Position numbers and translations under genes: made by a program
Assembly: GCA_002315015.1 (NCBI GenBank)
Contig: DCEX01000013.1
Coordinates: forward strand, 17,131 to 78,543
DNA: 61,413 bases
Direction of reading: 5' to 3'
Source: Faecalibacterium sp. UBA1819
GTDB lineage: Bacteria; Bacillota; Clostridia; Oscillospirales; Ruminococcaceae
Shown here: positions 9,561-18,952 of the stretch, in pieces
Layout of the letters: each line of letters begins with the position of its first letter
Numbering within the stretch: the first letter of the stretch is position 1
The notes under the pieces: generated by a model
Seen by the model: only the letters and a program-made list of their open reading frames with translations
Told to the model about the DNA's origin: nothing
Database searches by the model: none

Positions 9561-9959
9561 TTACCACACAAAGGCGAGCACTTCGCCGCCAACGTGCGCA
9601 GCACGCGCAGCCTTGTCGGTCATAACGCCCTTAGAAGTGGAGATAATTGCGGTGCCAAGACCTTTCATAACCTTCGGCAGCTGCTCGCTGTTGGAGTAGA
9701 TGCGCAGGCCGGGCTTAGACACACGACGGATGCCGGAAATAACGGCAGAACCGTTGTCGGTATACTTCAAAGTGATGCGAATGACGCCCTGCTTGTCGTC
9801 CTCGATGAACTGAACGCCCTTCACATATCCTTCCTCCAGCAGAATGTCGGCGATTGCCTTCTTCAGCTTAGAGCCGGGAATGTCCACCGAAGGGTGTTTG
9901 GCAGCACTGGCGTTGCGGATGCGTGTCAGCAAGTCCGCAATAGGATCTGTAATCTGCAT
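9561..9959 (-). CDS. rpsH: 30S ribosomal protein S8 (uS8)
   Basis: uS8, 132 residues, a primary 16S-binding protein and translational regulator of the spc operon in other bacteria. The frame extends to 9986, but the family N-terminus [17 protein letters not shown] starts at 9959 with AGGAGG 9 nt upstream and gives the standard length. The ending [20 protein letters not shown] is typical. A 63-nt spacer separates it from rpsN. Confidence 0.97.
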   Translation of the reverse strand: MQITDPIADLLTRIRNASAAKHPSVDIPGSKLKKAIADILLEEGYVKGVQFIEDDKQGVIRITLKYTDNGSAVISGIRRVSKPGLRIYSNSEQLPKVMKGLGTAIISTSKGVMTDKAARAAHVGGEVLAFVW

Positions 9960-10022
9960 TGCCACTAACCTCCTAGTTTCAATCAAAAAAATTTATTTAT
10001 CTGTGAAGAAGTGAGCTGGTTT

Positions 10023-10208
10023 TTACCAGCTCGCTTTTCTCACGCCGGGGATCTCGCCCTTGTAAGCGAGCTCACGGAAGCAGATACGGCACACGCCGTA
10101 TTTGCGCAGGTAAGCGTGAGGACGGCCACAGATTTTGCAGCGGTTGTATGCACGGGTGCTGAACTTCGGTGCGCGCTGCTGCTTGATTTTCATGCTTGTC
10201 TTAGCCAA
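10023..10208 (-). CDS. rpsN: 30S ribosomal protein S14, zinc type (uS14)
   Basis: The short 61-residue zinc form of uS14 (also called rpsZ). Two CxxC pairs, [20 protein letters not shown], bind zinc. It lies between rplE and rpsH in the spc part. Confidence 0.97.
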   Translation of the reverse strand: MAKTSMKIKQQRAPKFSTRAYNRCKICGRPHAYLRKYGVCRICFRELAYKGEIPGVRKASW

Positions 10209-10223
10209 CTCTCATGCCCTCCC

Positions 10224-10763
10224 TTAGTTTGCAAACGGAGCGCCCATGAGCGTCAGCAGCTCTTTGGCCTCTTCGTCTGTTTTTGCGGTTGTTACGAAGC
10301 AGATGTCCATACCGCGAACGGCGTCGATCTTATCGTAATCAATTTCCGGGAAAATGAGCTGCTCTTTCACGCCGCAGCTGTAGTTGCCGCGTCCGTCAAA
10401 AGAGTTGCCGTTGATGCCGCGGAAGTCGCGCACGCGGGGCAGAGCCACGCTGAAGAAGCGATCCACGAACTCATACATACGCTCGCCGCGCAGGGTAACT
10501 TTTGCGCCGATGGGCATACCCTCACGCAGTTTGAAGTTTGCAACGCTCTTTTTCGCACGGCAGATCACAGCCTTCTGGCCGGTGATCTTTGCCAGGTCCG
10601 CCAAGATAGCGTCCATGATCTTCGGGTTGTCACGTGCTTCGCCGCAGCCGACGTTGATCACAACTTTGTCCAGCTTCGGAATTTGCATCACGCTTTTGTA
10701 GTTGAATTTCTTCATCAGAGCGGGAGCAACTTCCTTGGCGTAGGTTTCTTTCAATCTTGCCAT
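10224..10763 (-). CDS. rplE: 50S ribosomal protein L5 (uL5)
   Basis: uL5, 179 residues, binds 5S rRNA and contacts P-site t[21 protein letters not shown] and the C-terminal region [20 protein letters not shown] are diagnostic. Confidence 0.97.
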   Translation of the reverse strand: MARLKETYAKEVAPALMKKFNYKSVMQIPKLDKVVINVGCGEARDNPKIMDAILADLAKITGQKAVICRAKKSVANFKLREGMPIGAKVTLRGERMYEFVDRFFSVALPRVRDFRGINGNSFDGRGNYSCGVKEQLIFPEIDYDKIDAVRGMDICFVTTAKTDEEAKELLTLMGAPFAN

Positions 10764-10782
10764 TTTCTTCTACTCCCTTTCC

Positions 10783-11097
10783 TTAAAACTCAGCGCCGCA
10801 TTTTTTGCAGACGCGCACTTTTTTACCATCGTGAACCGCATGGCCAACACGAGTTGCCTTGCCGCACTTGGGGCAAACCGGCATCACCTTGCAGGCGTAC
10901 ATAGCGCCCTCGGCCTTCACGATGCCGCCCTGCTCGCCCTGACGACGAGGTTTGACGTGCTTGGTTACCATGTTGCGGCCTTCCACGATGACTTTGCCTT
11001 CTTTCGGGCTGACCTGCAAAACCTTGCCGGAATTGCCGCGGTCTTTACCGCTGATAATCATCACGGTGTCGCCGGTTTTAACATGAACGTTATTCAT
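10783..11097 (-). CDS. rplX: 50S ribosomal protein L24 (uL24)
   Basis: uL24, 104 residues, an assembly initiator of the large subunit. The KOW motif is [20 protein letters not shown]. The C-terminus carries two CxxC pairs ([11 protein letters not shown] and CKKCGAEF), a zinc-binding tail seen in some Firmicutes. Confidence 0.97.
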   Translation of the reverse strand: MNNVHVKTGDTVMIISGKDRGNSGKVLQVSPKEGKVIVEGRNMVTKHVKPRRQGEQGGIVKAEGAMYACKVMPVCPKCGKATRVGHAVHDGKKVRVCKKCGAEF

Positions 11098-11111
11098 TCT
11101 TTAAAACCTCC

Positions 11112-11480
11112 TTACAGCGATTCCGGAGCCAGGCTGACGATCTTCAGATAGCCGGCATCGCGAAGCTCGCGTGCAACCGGTCCAAAGATACGGGTGCCTC
11201 TCGGGGTTTTATCGTCGCGGATGATAACCGCGGCGTTCTCATCAAAACGGATGTAGGAACCATCCTCACGGCGAAGGCCCTGTTTGCTGCGAACCACGAC
11301 AGCCTTGACCACATCGCCTTTTTTCACTGTACCGTTAGGCGCCGCTTTCTTGACAGAAGCCACAATCACGTCGCCGATACCGGCATATCTCTTACGGGAG
11401 CCGCCCAGCACACGAATGCACATAATTTCCTTTGCACCGGTGTTGTCAGCCACTTTGAGATAGCTCTGCATCTGTACCAT
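11112..11480 (-). CDS. rplN: 50S ribosomal protein L14 (uL14)
   Basis: uL14, 122 residues, at the subunit interface (bridge B8) and the docking site of silencing factor Rsf[21 protein letters not shown] and [20 protein letters not shown] are characteristic. Confidence 0.97.
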   Translation of the reverse strand: MVQMQSYLKVADNTGAKEIMCIRVLGGSRKRYAGIGDVIVASVKKAAPNGTVKKGDVVKAVVVRSKQGLRREDGSYIRFDENAAVIIRDDKTPRGTRIFGPVARELRDAGYLKIVSLAPESL

Positions 11481-11507
11481 AAGACAGAATCTCCTTTCAA
11501 AGCTGCT

Positions 11508-11762
11508 TTATTTCGCTTTTTCAACGATTTTAACCAGTCTCCAGCGTTTGTCTTTGCTCAGAGGACGGGTTTCCATGATCATCACGCGGTCGCCCACGTT
11601 GCACTCGTTGTTCTCGTCATGCGCTTTAAACTTCACGGTGCGCTTCATGATCTTCTTGTAGAGGGGGTGCTGCACGCTGTCTTTCACGGCGACAACGATG
11701 GTTTTATCCATCTTGTCGGACACAACGACACCCACACGGGTTTTTCTCAGATTGCGTTCCAT
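11508..11762 (-). CDS. rpsQ: 30S ribosomal protein S17 (uS17)
   Basis: uS17, 84 residues, an early 16S-binding OB-fold protein. [20 protein letters not shown] and [20 protein letters not shown] are family signatures. Confidence 0.97.
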   Translation of the reverse strand: MERNLRKTRVGVVVSDKMDKTIVVAVKDSVQHPLYKKIMKRTVKFKAHDENNECNVGDRVMIMETRPLSKDKRWRLVKIVEKAK

Positions 11763-11779
11763 TGCCTTACCTCCCTCGT

Positions 11780-11980
11780 TTATTCTGCGTCTTTCAGCTC
11801 ATTGGCGCGCATGACAGTTTTCACGCGGGCAATGTCTTTCTTGACGGCCTCGATACGCATGGGGTTATCGAGCTGATTGATGGCGTGCTGGAAACGAAGG
11901 TTGAAAAGCTCTTCTTTCAGATCTGCCAGCTTTTTGGTCAGCTCAGCGGCGCTCATTTCGCGCAGTTCTGCTGCTTTCAT
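11780..11980 (-). CDS. rpmC: 50S ribosomal protein L29 (uL29)
   Basis: uL29, 66 residues, two helices near the exit tunnel where SRP and trigger factor dock. [20 protein letters not shown] is the conserved core. It starts 2 nt after the rplP stop, so the two are probably coupled. Confidence 0.97.
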   Translation of the reverse strand: MKAAELREMSAAELTKKLADLKEELFNLRFQHAINQLDNPMRIEAVKKDIARVKTVMRANELKDAE

Positions 11981-11982
11981 GC

Positions 11983-12402
11983 TTATTCAACCTCCTCATC
12001 GCGTTTCACAAACTTGCACTTAACGGGCAGTTTGTGCATTGCAAGGCGCAGAGCCTCGCGTGCAATTTCCTCGTTGACGTCGGCCAGCTCAAAGAGCACA
12101 CGGCCCGGCTTTACGACGGCAACCCAGTACTCGGGGCTACCCTTACCGGAACCCATTCGAGTCTCAGCGGGCTTCTCAGTAACAGGCTTGTCGGGGAAGA
12201 TCTTAATCCAGACCTTACCGCCACGCTTGATATAACGTGTCATTGCGATACGAGCCGCCTCAATCTGATTGGAAGTAATCCAGGACGGCTCCAGGGCAAC
12301 AAGGCCAAACTCGCCCTGATTGACCACATTGCCGCGTGTGGCTTTGCCCTTCATACGGCCACGCTGCACGCGACGATATTTAACGCGTTTGGGCAGTAAC
12401 AT
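11983..12402 (-). CDS. rplP: 50S ribosomal protein L16 (uL16)
   Basis: uL16, 139 residues, near the A-site tRNA and peptidyl transferase centre. [20 protein letters not shown] and the [19 protein letters not shown] motif are diagnostic. Its ATG overlaps the rpsC stop as TAATG, so translation is coupled. Confidence 0.97.
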   Translation of the reverse strand: MLLPKRVKYRRVQRGRMKGKATRGNVVNQGEFGLVALEPSWITSNQIEAARIAMTRYIKRGGKVWIKIFPDKPVTEKPAETRMGSGKGSPEYWVAVVKPGRVLFELADVNEEIAREALRLAMHKLPVKCKFVKRDEEVE

Positions 12403-13133
12403 TATTTGTTGCCTCCTTCTCTGCGGGCACGGGGAGCGCGCGGTGCGCGGGGTGCCTGCTCATCGGTGTGGTTTTTGGACTTAACGCCCTTGAGTACCTC
12501 GCCTTTGTAGATCCAAACCTTAACGCCGATCTTACCGTAGGTGGTATCCGCCTCGGCAAAGCCGTAGTCGATGTCAGCGCGCAGAGTCTGCAGGGGAATG
12601 GTACCCTCGTGATAGTGCTCGCTGCGAGCGATGTCGGCACCGCCCAAACGGCCGCCAACCTGAGCCTTGATGCCCTTTGCGCCCATGCGCATTGCGCGGC
12701 CCATGCACTGTTTCATCGCACGGCGGAAAGAGATGCGGCGCTCCAGCTGGCCGGCAATGTTCTCAGCCACGAGCTGTGCGTTCACGTCTGCATTGCGAAC
12801 CTCAACAATGTTCACATACACATCTTTGCCCAAAACCTTGGACAGCTGTGCCTGCAGCTTCTCTTTCTCAGCGCCGCCTTTGCCGATTACCATGCCGGGC
12901 TTTGCGCAGTGTACGGTTACACGCACACGGGGCTTGCCGCTCTGGCTGTCAAAGGTACGCTCGATTTCAATTTTGGGAACACCGGCTGCAAACAGCTGTT
13001 TTTTCAGCATTTTGCGGATTTTGTAATCCTCTACCAGGTTGTCGCCAAACTCACGCTTGGAGGTGAACCAGCGGCTGTCCCAATCCTTAATAACGCCCAC
13101 GCGAATGCCGTGGGGATTAACTTTCTGACCCAT
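12402..13133 (-). CDS. rpsC: 30S ribosomal protein S3 (uS3)
   Basis: uS3, 243 residues, at the mRNA entry tunnel. The KH domain contains [13 protein letters not shown], and the C-terminal domain contains [20 protein letters not shown]. The tail is Arg/Pro/Ala-rich. The frame runs upstream to 13265, but [11 protein letters not shown] at 13133 is the invariant family start. Confidence 0.97.
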   Translation of the reverse strand: MGQKVNPHGIRVGVIKDWDSRWFTSKREFGDNLVEDYKIRKMLKKQLFAAGVPKIEIERTFDSQSGKPRVRVTVHCAKPGMVIGKGGAEKEKLQAQLSKVLGKDVYVNIVEVRNADVNAQLVAENIAGQLERRISFRRAMKQCMGRAMRMGAKGIKAQVGGRLGGADIARSEHYHEGTIPLQTLRADIDYGFAEADTTYGKIGVKVWIYKGEVLKGVKSKNHTDEQAPRAPRAPRARREGGNK

Positions 13134-13147
13134 ACTGTGTACCCTCC

Positions 13148-13483
13148 TTACTCTTTCTCTTTCAGAACCACCGTGATGTGGCTGGTTCTTTTCAGGATTC
13201 TGTACGCACGGCCCTGTGCACGGGGACGAACACGCTTCAGCGTGGGGCCCGGTGTCACGAAGCACTCAGCAACGTACAGGTTGTTGATATCCATGTTGTG
13301 GTTGTTTTCCGCATTGGCAGCCGCAGATTTCACCAGCTTGTAAAGGAGCTCAGAGGCGGCCTTCGGGGTGTATTGCAGAATCGCCAGCGCCTTGTCCAGT
13401 TCCTGATTGCGGATCAGATCCAGCACGATCGAAACCTTGCGGGGCGCGATGCGGGCGTATCTAAGATGTGCCCTTGCTTCCAT
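13148..13483 (-). CDS. rplV: 50S ribosomal protein L22 (uL22)
   Basis: uL22, 111 residues, whose loop lines the exit tunnel and is a macrolide-resistance site. [20 protein letters not shown] and [20 protein letters not shown] are typical. Confidence 0.97.
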   Translation of the reverse strand: MEARAHLRYARIAPRKVSIVLDLIRNQELDKALAILQYTPKAASELLYKLVKSAAANAENNHNMDINNLYVAECFVTPGPTLKRVRPRAQGRAYRILKRTSHITVVLKEKE

Positions 13484-13502
13484 TTAAATCCTCTCCTATC
13501 CT

Positions 13503-13778
13503 TTATCTTCCGGTGGTCTTGCCGCCCGCATGGCCCTTGAAGGTACGGGTCGGGGCGAACTCACCCAGCTTGTGACCAACCATATCCTCTGTCACATAGA
13601 CGGGCACATGTTTGCGGCCGTCATGCACGGCAAAGGTATGACCAACGAAGTCGGGGAAAATTGTAGAGGAGCGGCTCCAGGTTTTCAGGACACGCTTCTC
13701 GCCAGCTTCGTTCATCGCTTGCACGCGTTTGAGCAGGACCGGCTGTACATAAGGTCCTTTTTTAACACTTCTACCCAT
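13503..13778 (-). CDS. rpsS: 30S ribosomal protein S19 (uS19)
   Basis: uS19, 91 residues, in the 30S head beside S13. [19 protein letters not shown] and [18 protein letters not shown] are conserved. Confidence 0.97.
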   Translation of the reverse strand: MGRSVKKGPYVQPVLLKRVQAMNEAGEKRVLKTWSRSSTIFPDFVGHTFAVHDGRKHVPVYVTEDMVGHKLGEFAPTRTFKGHAGGKTTGR

Positions 13779-13792
13779 TACAGCTCTCCTCC

Positions 13793-14626
13793 TTATTTGC
13801 TGTTCGCACGTTTCACGATGAACTTATCGCTACGCGCATGATGTTTGCGGGTCTTGTAACCCATAGCGGGCTTGCCCCACGGAGTAACAGGGCCGGGACG
13901 GCCAACGGGGCTCTTGCCCTCACCACCGCCGTGCGGGTGATCGCAGGGGTTCATAACAGAACCGCGAACGGTGGGACGCCAACCCATGTGGCGTTTACGG
14001 CCGGCTTTACCGATGTTCACGTTCTCGTGGTCGATGTTGCCAACCTGGCCGATGGTTGCAATGCAGTTCACCGGCACGTTGCGCATCTCACCGGACGGCA
14101 GACGAACGAGTGCATATTTGCCCTCTTTTGCCATCAGCTGTGCCATGTTGCCGGCAGAGCGCACCAGCTGAGCACCCTTGCCGGGATACAGCTCGATGTT
14201 GTGGATAATGGTACCAACAGGAATGTTGGCAAAGGGCAGGCAGTTGCCCGGCTTGATGTCAGCGCCAGCGCCGCTCACAACGGTGTCGCCTACTTTCAGG
14301 CCTTCGGGAGCGAGGATGTAACGCTTCTCGCCGTCCTCATACTGCACCAGAGCGATATGAGCGGAACGGTTGGGATCGTACTCGAGGGTTTTTACCACTG
14401 CGGGCATATCCACTTTATCACGCTTGAAGTCAATCACACGATACTTCGTGCGGTTGCCGCCGCCGTGATGACGAACGGTGATGCGGCCGGTATTGTTGCG
14501 GCCGGCAGCCTTTTTCATCGGCTCAAGCAGGCTGCGTTCGGGAGCAACCTTAGACAAACCGGAGTAGTCGGTCACGGTCATGCCGCGGCGACCCGGCGTA
14601 GTCGGTTTAAACTTTTTGATAGCCAT
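13793..14626 (-). CDS. rplB: 50S ribosomal protein L2 (uL2)
   Basis: uL2, 277 residues, required for subunit joining and peptidyl transfer. [20 protein letters not shown] and the C-terminal [20 protein letters not shown] with its conserved His are diagnostic. The Shine-Dalgarno is weak (AGAGAAAGAGAG), unlike the AGGAGG of most neighbours, and the 110-nt spacer before it contains four hairpins (14658-14736). Confidence 0.97.
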   Translation of the reverse strand: MAIKKFKPTTPGRRGMTVTDYSGLSKVAPERSLLEPMKKAAGRNNTGRITVRHHGGGNRTKYRVIDFKRDKVDMPAVVKTLEYDPNRSAHIALVQYEDGEKRYILAPEGLKVGDTVVSGAGADIKPGNCLPFANIPVGTIIHNIELYPGKGAQLVRSAGNMAQLMAKEGKYALVRLPSGEMRNVPVNCIATIGQVGNIDHENVNIGKAGRKRHMGWRPTVRGSVMNPCDHPHGGGEGKSPVGRPGPVTPWGKPAMGYKTRKHHARSDKFIVKRANSK

Positions 14627-14657
14627 TGTCGTACTCTCTTTCTCTTATGATGTTATC

Positions 14658-14736
14658 GGGGTCATATCCCCATAGCCGAACCCTGCTCGGGTTCTTTGTG
14701 TGCGCCTTTCGGCACACCGATCTCAACAGAGAGATC
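14658..14736 (-). other. Four consecutive hairpins in the rplW-rplB spacer
   Basis: Directly after the rplW stop the mRNA can form, in order, GATCTC/GAGATC (14719-14736), GTGTGC/GCACAC with a GAAA-containing loop (14698-14717), GAACCC/GGGTTC (14678-14694) and GGGG/CCCC (14658-14671). Gaps between stems are 1, 3 and 6 nt. None is followed by a U-run, so they are not terminators. A regulatory, processing or stability element is the likely role. Confidence 0.6.
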
Positions 14737-15033
14737 TTATACCATGGACTCGAAGAATTCGATGCCCTTGGAGCCTTCTTTCAGGGTAACGATGGCTTTC
14801 TTGCCGCTGGCAGTGTAACCGCCGTGCATACCCTGGCGGCGATAACGGCCGCGAACGTGGATGGTGTTCACCTTTGCCACCTTAACGCCGAACAGCTCTT
14901 CCACTGCGCGGGCGATATCCACTTTTGTTGCCTCTTTAGCAACCTTGAAGGTGTATTTTTTCATCTGGATGCCGGCCATGGAAGCCTCGGTGATCACCGG
15001 AGCCAGCACGATGTTCTGAGCAGGAGTTTTCAT
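14737..15033 (-). CDS. rplW: 50S ribosomal protein L23 (uL23)
   Basis: uL23, 98 residues, at the tunnel exit where trigger factor and SRP bind. APVITEASM, KYTFKVAKEATKVDIARAVE and RGRYRRQGMHGGY are typical. Its ATG overlaps the rplD stop (TAATG). Confidence 0.97.
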   Translation of the reverse strand: MKTPAQNIVLAPVITEASMAGIQMKKYTFKVAKEATKVDIARAVEELFGVKVAKVNTIHVRGRYRRQGMHGGYTASGKKAIVTLKEGSKGIEFFESMV

Positions 15034-15653
15034 TATGCAAATACCTCCTCAAGTTTCTTCGCAGCATCCACGCTGATCACGAATTTGCCGCCGTTGAGCA
15101 CTTCATAAGTGTTCACGCAGTCAGCAGTCGTGGTCTTCACGCCGGGAATGTTGGCAGCGCTTTTTACAAGCTTTGCGTCCACAGCGGGGGTTACGATCAA
15201 AGCTTTCTTCGTAACGCCGACAGCCTTCAGCATGTTTGCGATGGTTTTAGTTTTGTACTCGGTTGCCTCAATCTTGTCCAGCACGATCATATCGCCGCTC
15301 TGTGCCTTACTGCTCAAAGCAGACAGAACTGCCAGACGCTTCACCTTCTTGTTCAGGCGATAGCTGTAATCGCGGGGCTTGGGGCCCAGTGCGACGCCGC
15401 CGTGAGTCCACTGCGGGCTGCGGGTAGAACCCTGACGAGCACGACCGGTGCCCTTTTGACGCCAGGGCTTGCGGCCGCCGCCGGAAACCTCACTGCGGGT
15501 TTTGGTGCTCTGTGTGCCCTGACGCTGATTGGCCAGGAAATTCACAACAGCAGCGTGCATAACTTTTTCGTTCGGGGTCAGGCCGAACACGGCGTCGGAA
15601 AGCTCAATATCGGAAACCTTCTTGCCGTTCATATCCAAAACGTCAAATTTCAT
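15033..15653 (-). CDS. rplD: 50S ribosomal protein L4 (uL4)
   Basis: uL4, 206 residues, with a tunnel loop (GGGRKPWRQKGTGRARQGST). In Gammaproteobacteria it also represses the S10 operon; whether it does so here is unknown. The frame extends to 15695, but AAGGAGGG lies 8 nt before the ATG at 15653, giving MKFDVLDMNGKKVS. Confidence 0.97.
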   Translation of the reverse strand: MKFDVLDMNGKKVSDIELSDAVFGLTPNEKVMHAAVVNFLANQRQGTQSTKTRSEVSGGGRKPWRQKGTGRARQGSTRSPQWTHGGVALGPKPRDYSYRLNKKVKRLAVLSALSSKAQSGDMIVLDKIEATEYKTKTIANMLKAVGVTKKALIVTPAVDAKLVKSAANIPGVKTTTADCVNTYEVLNGGKFVISVDAAKKLEEVFA

Positions 15654-15667
15654 GTTGCTTTCCCTCC

Positions 15668-16300
15668 TTACGCCTTCACACTGTCGCAGATGCAAACCAC
15701 GGAGCCTTTGGGGCCGGGGATTGCGCCTTTAATAGCGATCAGATTGTTCTCAGCGTCCACTTTGACAACTTTCAGGTTCTGCACAGTGACGCGCTCTGCA
15801 CCGAGGTGACCGGGCAGCTTTTTGCCCTTGAACACGCGGGACGGCGTCGAGCAGGAACCCATAGAACCGGCATGACGTGCCACAGGGCCAGTACCGTGGC
15901 TCTCGCGCAGACGATGGCCGTTCCAGCGCTTGATGGTGCCGGCGTAGCCTTTACCTTTGCTGGTGCCAACAACGTCGATGTGATCGCCGGCAGCGAACAC
16001 GTCGGCTTTCAGGATGTCGCCGATGTTCATGCCGCTGATGTCGTCCAAACGGAACTCACGCAGCGTTTTCTTCGGAGCGACGTCAGCCTTGTCGAAGTGA
16101 CCCTTTGCAGGTTTTGTCACCTTCTTGGCGGAGATATCGCCGAAGCCCAGCTGAACAGCAACGTAGCCGTCGCTTTCCACGGTCTTTTTCTGCACCACAG
16201 TGCAAGGACCGGCCTCAACTACAGTAACGGGAACCACTTTGCCGTTCTCGTCAAAAATCTGCGTCATACCGATCTTTTTGCCGATAATACCTTTTTGCAT
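15668..16300 (-). CDS. rplC: 50S ribosomal protein L3 (uL3)
   Basis: uL3, 210 residues, an assembly initiator reaching the peptidyl transferase centre. [20 protein letters not shown] and the loop [20 protein letters not shown] are diagnostic. It is separated from rpsJ by an unusual 113-nt spacer. Confidence 0.97.
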   Translation of the reverse strand: MQKGIIGKKIGMTQIFDENGKVVPVTVVEAGPCTVVQKKTVESDGYVAVQLGFGDISAKKVTKPAKGHFDKADVAPKKTLREFRLDDISGMNIGDILKADVFAAGDHIDVVGTSKGKGYAGTIKRWNGHRLRESHGTGPVARHAGSMGSCSTPSRVFKGKKLPGHLGAERVTVQNLKVVKVDAENNLIAIKGAIPGPKGSVVCICDSVKA

Positions 16301-16413
16301 TTTGTTTTGCCTCCTAACAGGTTATTGGTTGATGGGTAACGGCCACCAACATGACCTCTCCTCCGGAGAGTCGGCAATCGAAGCCTTTTGTAAACTTACT
16401 ATAAATGTAATGA
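16301..16413 (-). other. rpsJ-rplC spacer with a strong hairpin
   Basis: This 113-nt gap is large for the cluster. It holds a perfect CTCTCC/GGAGAG stem (16356-16370) with a 3-nt loop and a weaker TTGGT/ACCAA pairing nearer rplC. No U-run follows the strong stem, so it is not a simple terminator. AGGAGG precedes rplC normally. Confidence 0.45.
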
Positions 16414-16725
16414 TTACAGCTTGATTTCGATTTCCACACCGGCGGGGAGCTGAAGACTCGTCAGAGCCTCTACCGTCTTGTTGGACGGTTTCAGGATGTC
16501 GATCAGACGTTTGTGCGTGCGCATCTCAAACTGCTCACGGCTGTCTTTGTACTTGTGTACAGCGCGCAGGATGGTTACCACCTCTTTATCGGTGGGCAGA
16601 GGAATCGGGCCGGACACACGAGCGCCTGTGCGCTTTGCCGTTTCCACGATTTTCTCCGCGGCGCTGTCGATCAGCGTAGCATCATAGCTTTTCAAACGAA
16701 TTCTGATTTTCTCCTTGACTGCCAT
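16414..16725 (-). CDS. rpsJ: 30S ribosomal protein S10 (uS10)
   Basis: uS10 (NusE), 103 residues, serves in the 30S head and in NusB-linked antitermination. [20 protein letters not shown] and [20 protein letters not shown] are conserved. The frame stays open to 17070, but AAGGAGG lies 8 nt before the ATG at 16725 and the family N-terminus begins there; the upstream part is leader. It is the first gene of the operon. Confidence 0.97.
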   Translation of the reverse strand: MAVKEKIRIRLKSYDATLIDSAAEKIVETAKRTGARVSGPIPLPTDKEVVTILRAVHKYKDSREQFEMRTHKRLIDILKPSNKTVEALTSLQLPAGVEIEIKL

Positions 16726-17042
16726 TTGTTTCGCCTCCTTAAATTTTTGCCCTGGGGCGTCGCAATAAACACCAAACACTGGGCCGGGTGTTTCACGCCT
16801 TTGTAACAGAAAAACCGGTGAACCGACACGCAGTTCTCCCCGGACACACTCCATCACAAAGTACGCGAACATTGGTTCGGCAAGACAAGTCATTGCAGAA
16901 CATATCCCTTTGCGTTCAGTATTTCTTCGCCCGGTTCTTGATCGGACATACTCGGCGGAAAAACCGGCACAATTGCCGCAACCTCCCGCGTCATCGCATA
17001 TCATGGCTCGCGCGGACTTGCCGTGCAAGCCATTCGCAGCCA
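16726..17042 (-). promoter_or_regulatory. Long 5' leader of the S10 operon
   Basis: About 315 nt separate the predicted transcription start from rpsJ. No gene is supported here. Hairpins include CTTGC/GCAAG (17017-17029), CGAAC/GTTCG (about 16866-16879) and AAACAC/GTGTTT (16774-16793). None ends in a U-run. A ribosomal-protein autoregulatory leader is plausible by position, but I cannot match it to a known class. Confidence 0.5.
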
Positions 17043-17048
17043 AGAAGT

Positions 17049-17077
17049 ATTCTATCACACCTTTTTGCATTTTGCAA
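17049..17077 (-). promoter_or_regulatory. Promoter of the S10-spc-alpha operon
   Basis: TTGCAA (-35) and TAGAAT (-10) are 17 nt apart on the minus strand, in an A-rich context upstream. It lies just downstream of the rqcH terminator, so the ribosomal operon starts independently of rqcH. Confidence 0.8.
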
Positions 17078-17117
17078 GTGTTTTTGTGAAAAATTCTGAT
17101 TTTTTTACAGAAAGTTT

Positions 17118-17146
17118 GTGCAGGGCGGAAAAGCTCCGCCCTGCAC
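17118..17146 (-). terminator. Terminator after rqcH
   Basis: A 12-bp perfect stem (GTGCAGGGCGGA with its complement) and a 5-nt loop lie 20 nt past the rqcH stop. The U-tract on the minus strand is weak (AAACTTTCTG), but stem strength and position between rqcH and the S10 promoter support termination. Confidence 0.75.
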
Positions 17147-17165
17147 CGCTTTTTATTGCTTTTCT

Positions 17166-18938
17166 TTATTCTCTCAGCGCCTTTTCCAGCGCGGCGTCCG
17201 GCGTCACATAAGCTGTTTCATACGGGTCATACAGCACCATGCCGGGCTTTGCCCCGTTTGCCTTCCACACATGTTTTACAAAGGTGTAATCCACCGCCAC
17301 TTTCACCGCGCCCATGTCGGAGGAATACACGCTGGAGTGCAGCGCCGCCAAGCTGGCTGCCTCCTCTTTGGTCTTGTTGGGAATATCCTCACCGCGTGAC
17401 AACACCACCACATGGCTTCCCGGTGCTTTCTGCACATGAAACCACAAGTCCTTTCCGCGTGCCGTTTTCAGCGTCAATCGGTCGTTCTGTGCGTTGTTTC
17501 TTCCCACCAGAATTTCAAAGCCGTCGCTGGAGCGATAACGCAAAAAGTCGGCAGGCTTTTGCTTTTTGTCTTTCAGCTTAAAGTATTTTAAATACCCCTG
17601 CGATTTCAGCTCCATGCGGATTTCATTGAGAGCGGCTTCACCAGATGCCGCTTCCACCTCATAGCACACGGTTTCCAGATAAGCCGCCTCCGCGTCGCTT
17701 TCTTCAATCAGCTTTGTCAGCAAGCGCGCAGCCGTCTGCTTTTTCTTATAATCCTTAAAATACTTCTGCGCGTTTGCGCTGGGCGAGAGACGCACATCCA
17801 GCGGAATCGTTACCGGCTCACCGGTGTAGTAATTGGTCAGCGTCACCTCTTTGGCGCCGCGCTCCATCGCCCAAAAATTGGCGCTGAGAAGCTCGCCGTA
17901 AATGCGCAGCTGTTCCGACGATGCGCTTTCCGCTTGCTCCTCCCGACGCGCGGCCGCCTTGCGCACAGCGCGTTCGTGCAGGTTCTTCACCGTTTTTGCC
18001 AGCTCTTTTGACTTTTGCTTGAGGCGTTCGACCTGATCCTTTTTGGCGTAATAACCTTCTAACAGCTCCGAATAGGTGGGATAGCTGACCAGCTCCGCTC
18101 CTTCGTATTGTGTCAACGGCAAAAAACTGAATTCGACGGGCTGTCCCTGTACCAACACCATCGTGGGAACCCCGCCCTTTTGATAGGCTTCCTGCACCTG
18201 CTCCAGTGCTTGCAGAAGGCTTTTCTTTTGCGCGTCAGTCATGCTGTCGGCCACGACCTCCTGCCCTCCAAACGCACGGTAGGCCGCTTCCCGGCACACC
18301 ACAGGGCCAACTCCGCCCGTGAGTTTGCCGAGCGCGGAGGCAACCGGCAAATCTTTTTCGGCCAGTGCTGCCACCAGGCCCAGCGGATTTGTATTCAAAA
18401 ACGAGGTGCGCTGGGGTTTCGGCGGCAGCGTATAGCGCAAGCCGGGCAGGAGCTGACGAATTTCAGAGTCCTCGAAGTCCACGCGCTTCAGTGCGTCAAT
18501 GATTTTCCCTTCTTGTTCGGGAAACGCGCGGTTTTCCTTTTGCACCAATACCAAATTTGAATACCGCCCCATCAGCTCTGCGGCAATCGTATTGACCACG
18601 GTATCGCCCATTTCACTGGTGCATTGAAAATCAAAGAACATAATGCGTTCTTCCTCAATTGTGCGCACTGCCAGTAAGCGCCCGCCCGTATAATGCTTGC
18701 GCAAAAGCATACAGAAAGACGGCGGAACTGCCGGGTTTTCAAATACTTCCTGCGTCAGGCAGGCACGCGCCGAGCCGGAACGCGCGGAAAGCAAGAGCTT
18801 ATAGGCCGCCGTTCGGCTGCGCAGATTCAGCACGATTTCATCGCGTGTCGGTTCAAAAATTTTATCAATACGGGCATCTACTAATTGACCTTCCAGCTCT
18901 TTTGCTGTCAAAGCCAAGGTTGCCGCGTCCAAAGCCAT
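17166..18938 (-). CDS. rqcH: Ribosome quality control protein RqcH (NFACT family)
   Basis: A 590-residue Rqc2/NEMF homologue that binds stalled 50S-peptidyl-tRNA complexes and recruits tRNA-Ala to add C-terminal alanine tails. NFACT-N covers roughly 1-270 ([20 protein letters not shown] near its start). A coiled-coil-like basic helix runs at about 295-370, and NFACT-R at about 450-590 contains GRNNAQND and [15 protein letters not shown]. Such proteins were long annotated as fibronectin-binding. It follows nif3 by 14 nt and has its own terminator. Its partner RqcP is encoded at 41.1 kb. Confidence 0.93.
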   Translation of the reverse strand: MALDAATLALTAKELEGQLVDARIDKIFEPTRDEIVLNLRSRTAAYKLLLSARSGSARACLTQEVFENPAVPPSFCMLLRKHYTGGRLLAVRTIEEERIMFFDFQCTSEMGDTVVNTIAAELMGRYSNLVLVQKENRAFPEQEGKIIDALKRVDFEDSEIRQLLPGLRYTLPPKPQRTSFLNTNPLGLVAALAEKDLPVASALGKLTGGVGPVVCREAAYRAFGGQEVVADSMTDAQKKSLLQALEQVQEAYQKGGVPTMVLVQGQPVEFSFLPLTQYEGAELVSYPTYSELLEGYYAKKDQVERLKQKSKELAKTVKNLHERAVRKAAARREEQAESASSEQLRIYGELLSANFWAMERGAKEVTLTNYYTGEPVTIPLDVRLSPSANAQKYFKDYKKKQTAARLLTKLIEESDAEAAYLETVCYEVEAASGEAALNEIRMELKSQGYLKYFKLKDKKQKPADFLRYRSSDGFEILVGRNNAQNDRLTLKTARGKDLWFHVQKAPGSHVVVLSRGEDIPNKTKEEAASLAALHSSVYSSDMGAVKVAVDYTFVKHVWKANGAKPGMVLYDPYETAYVTPDAALEKALRE

Positions 18939-18952
18939 ATTGTTCCCTCATT

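Noticed and set aside
16726..17070. N-terminal extension of S10 to 17070
   Set aside because: The frame is open by chance. The ribosome-binding site and conserved N-terminus both lie at 16725, and the upstream part runs through the -35 of the promoter.
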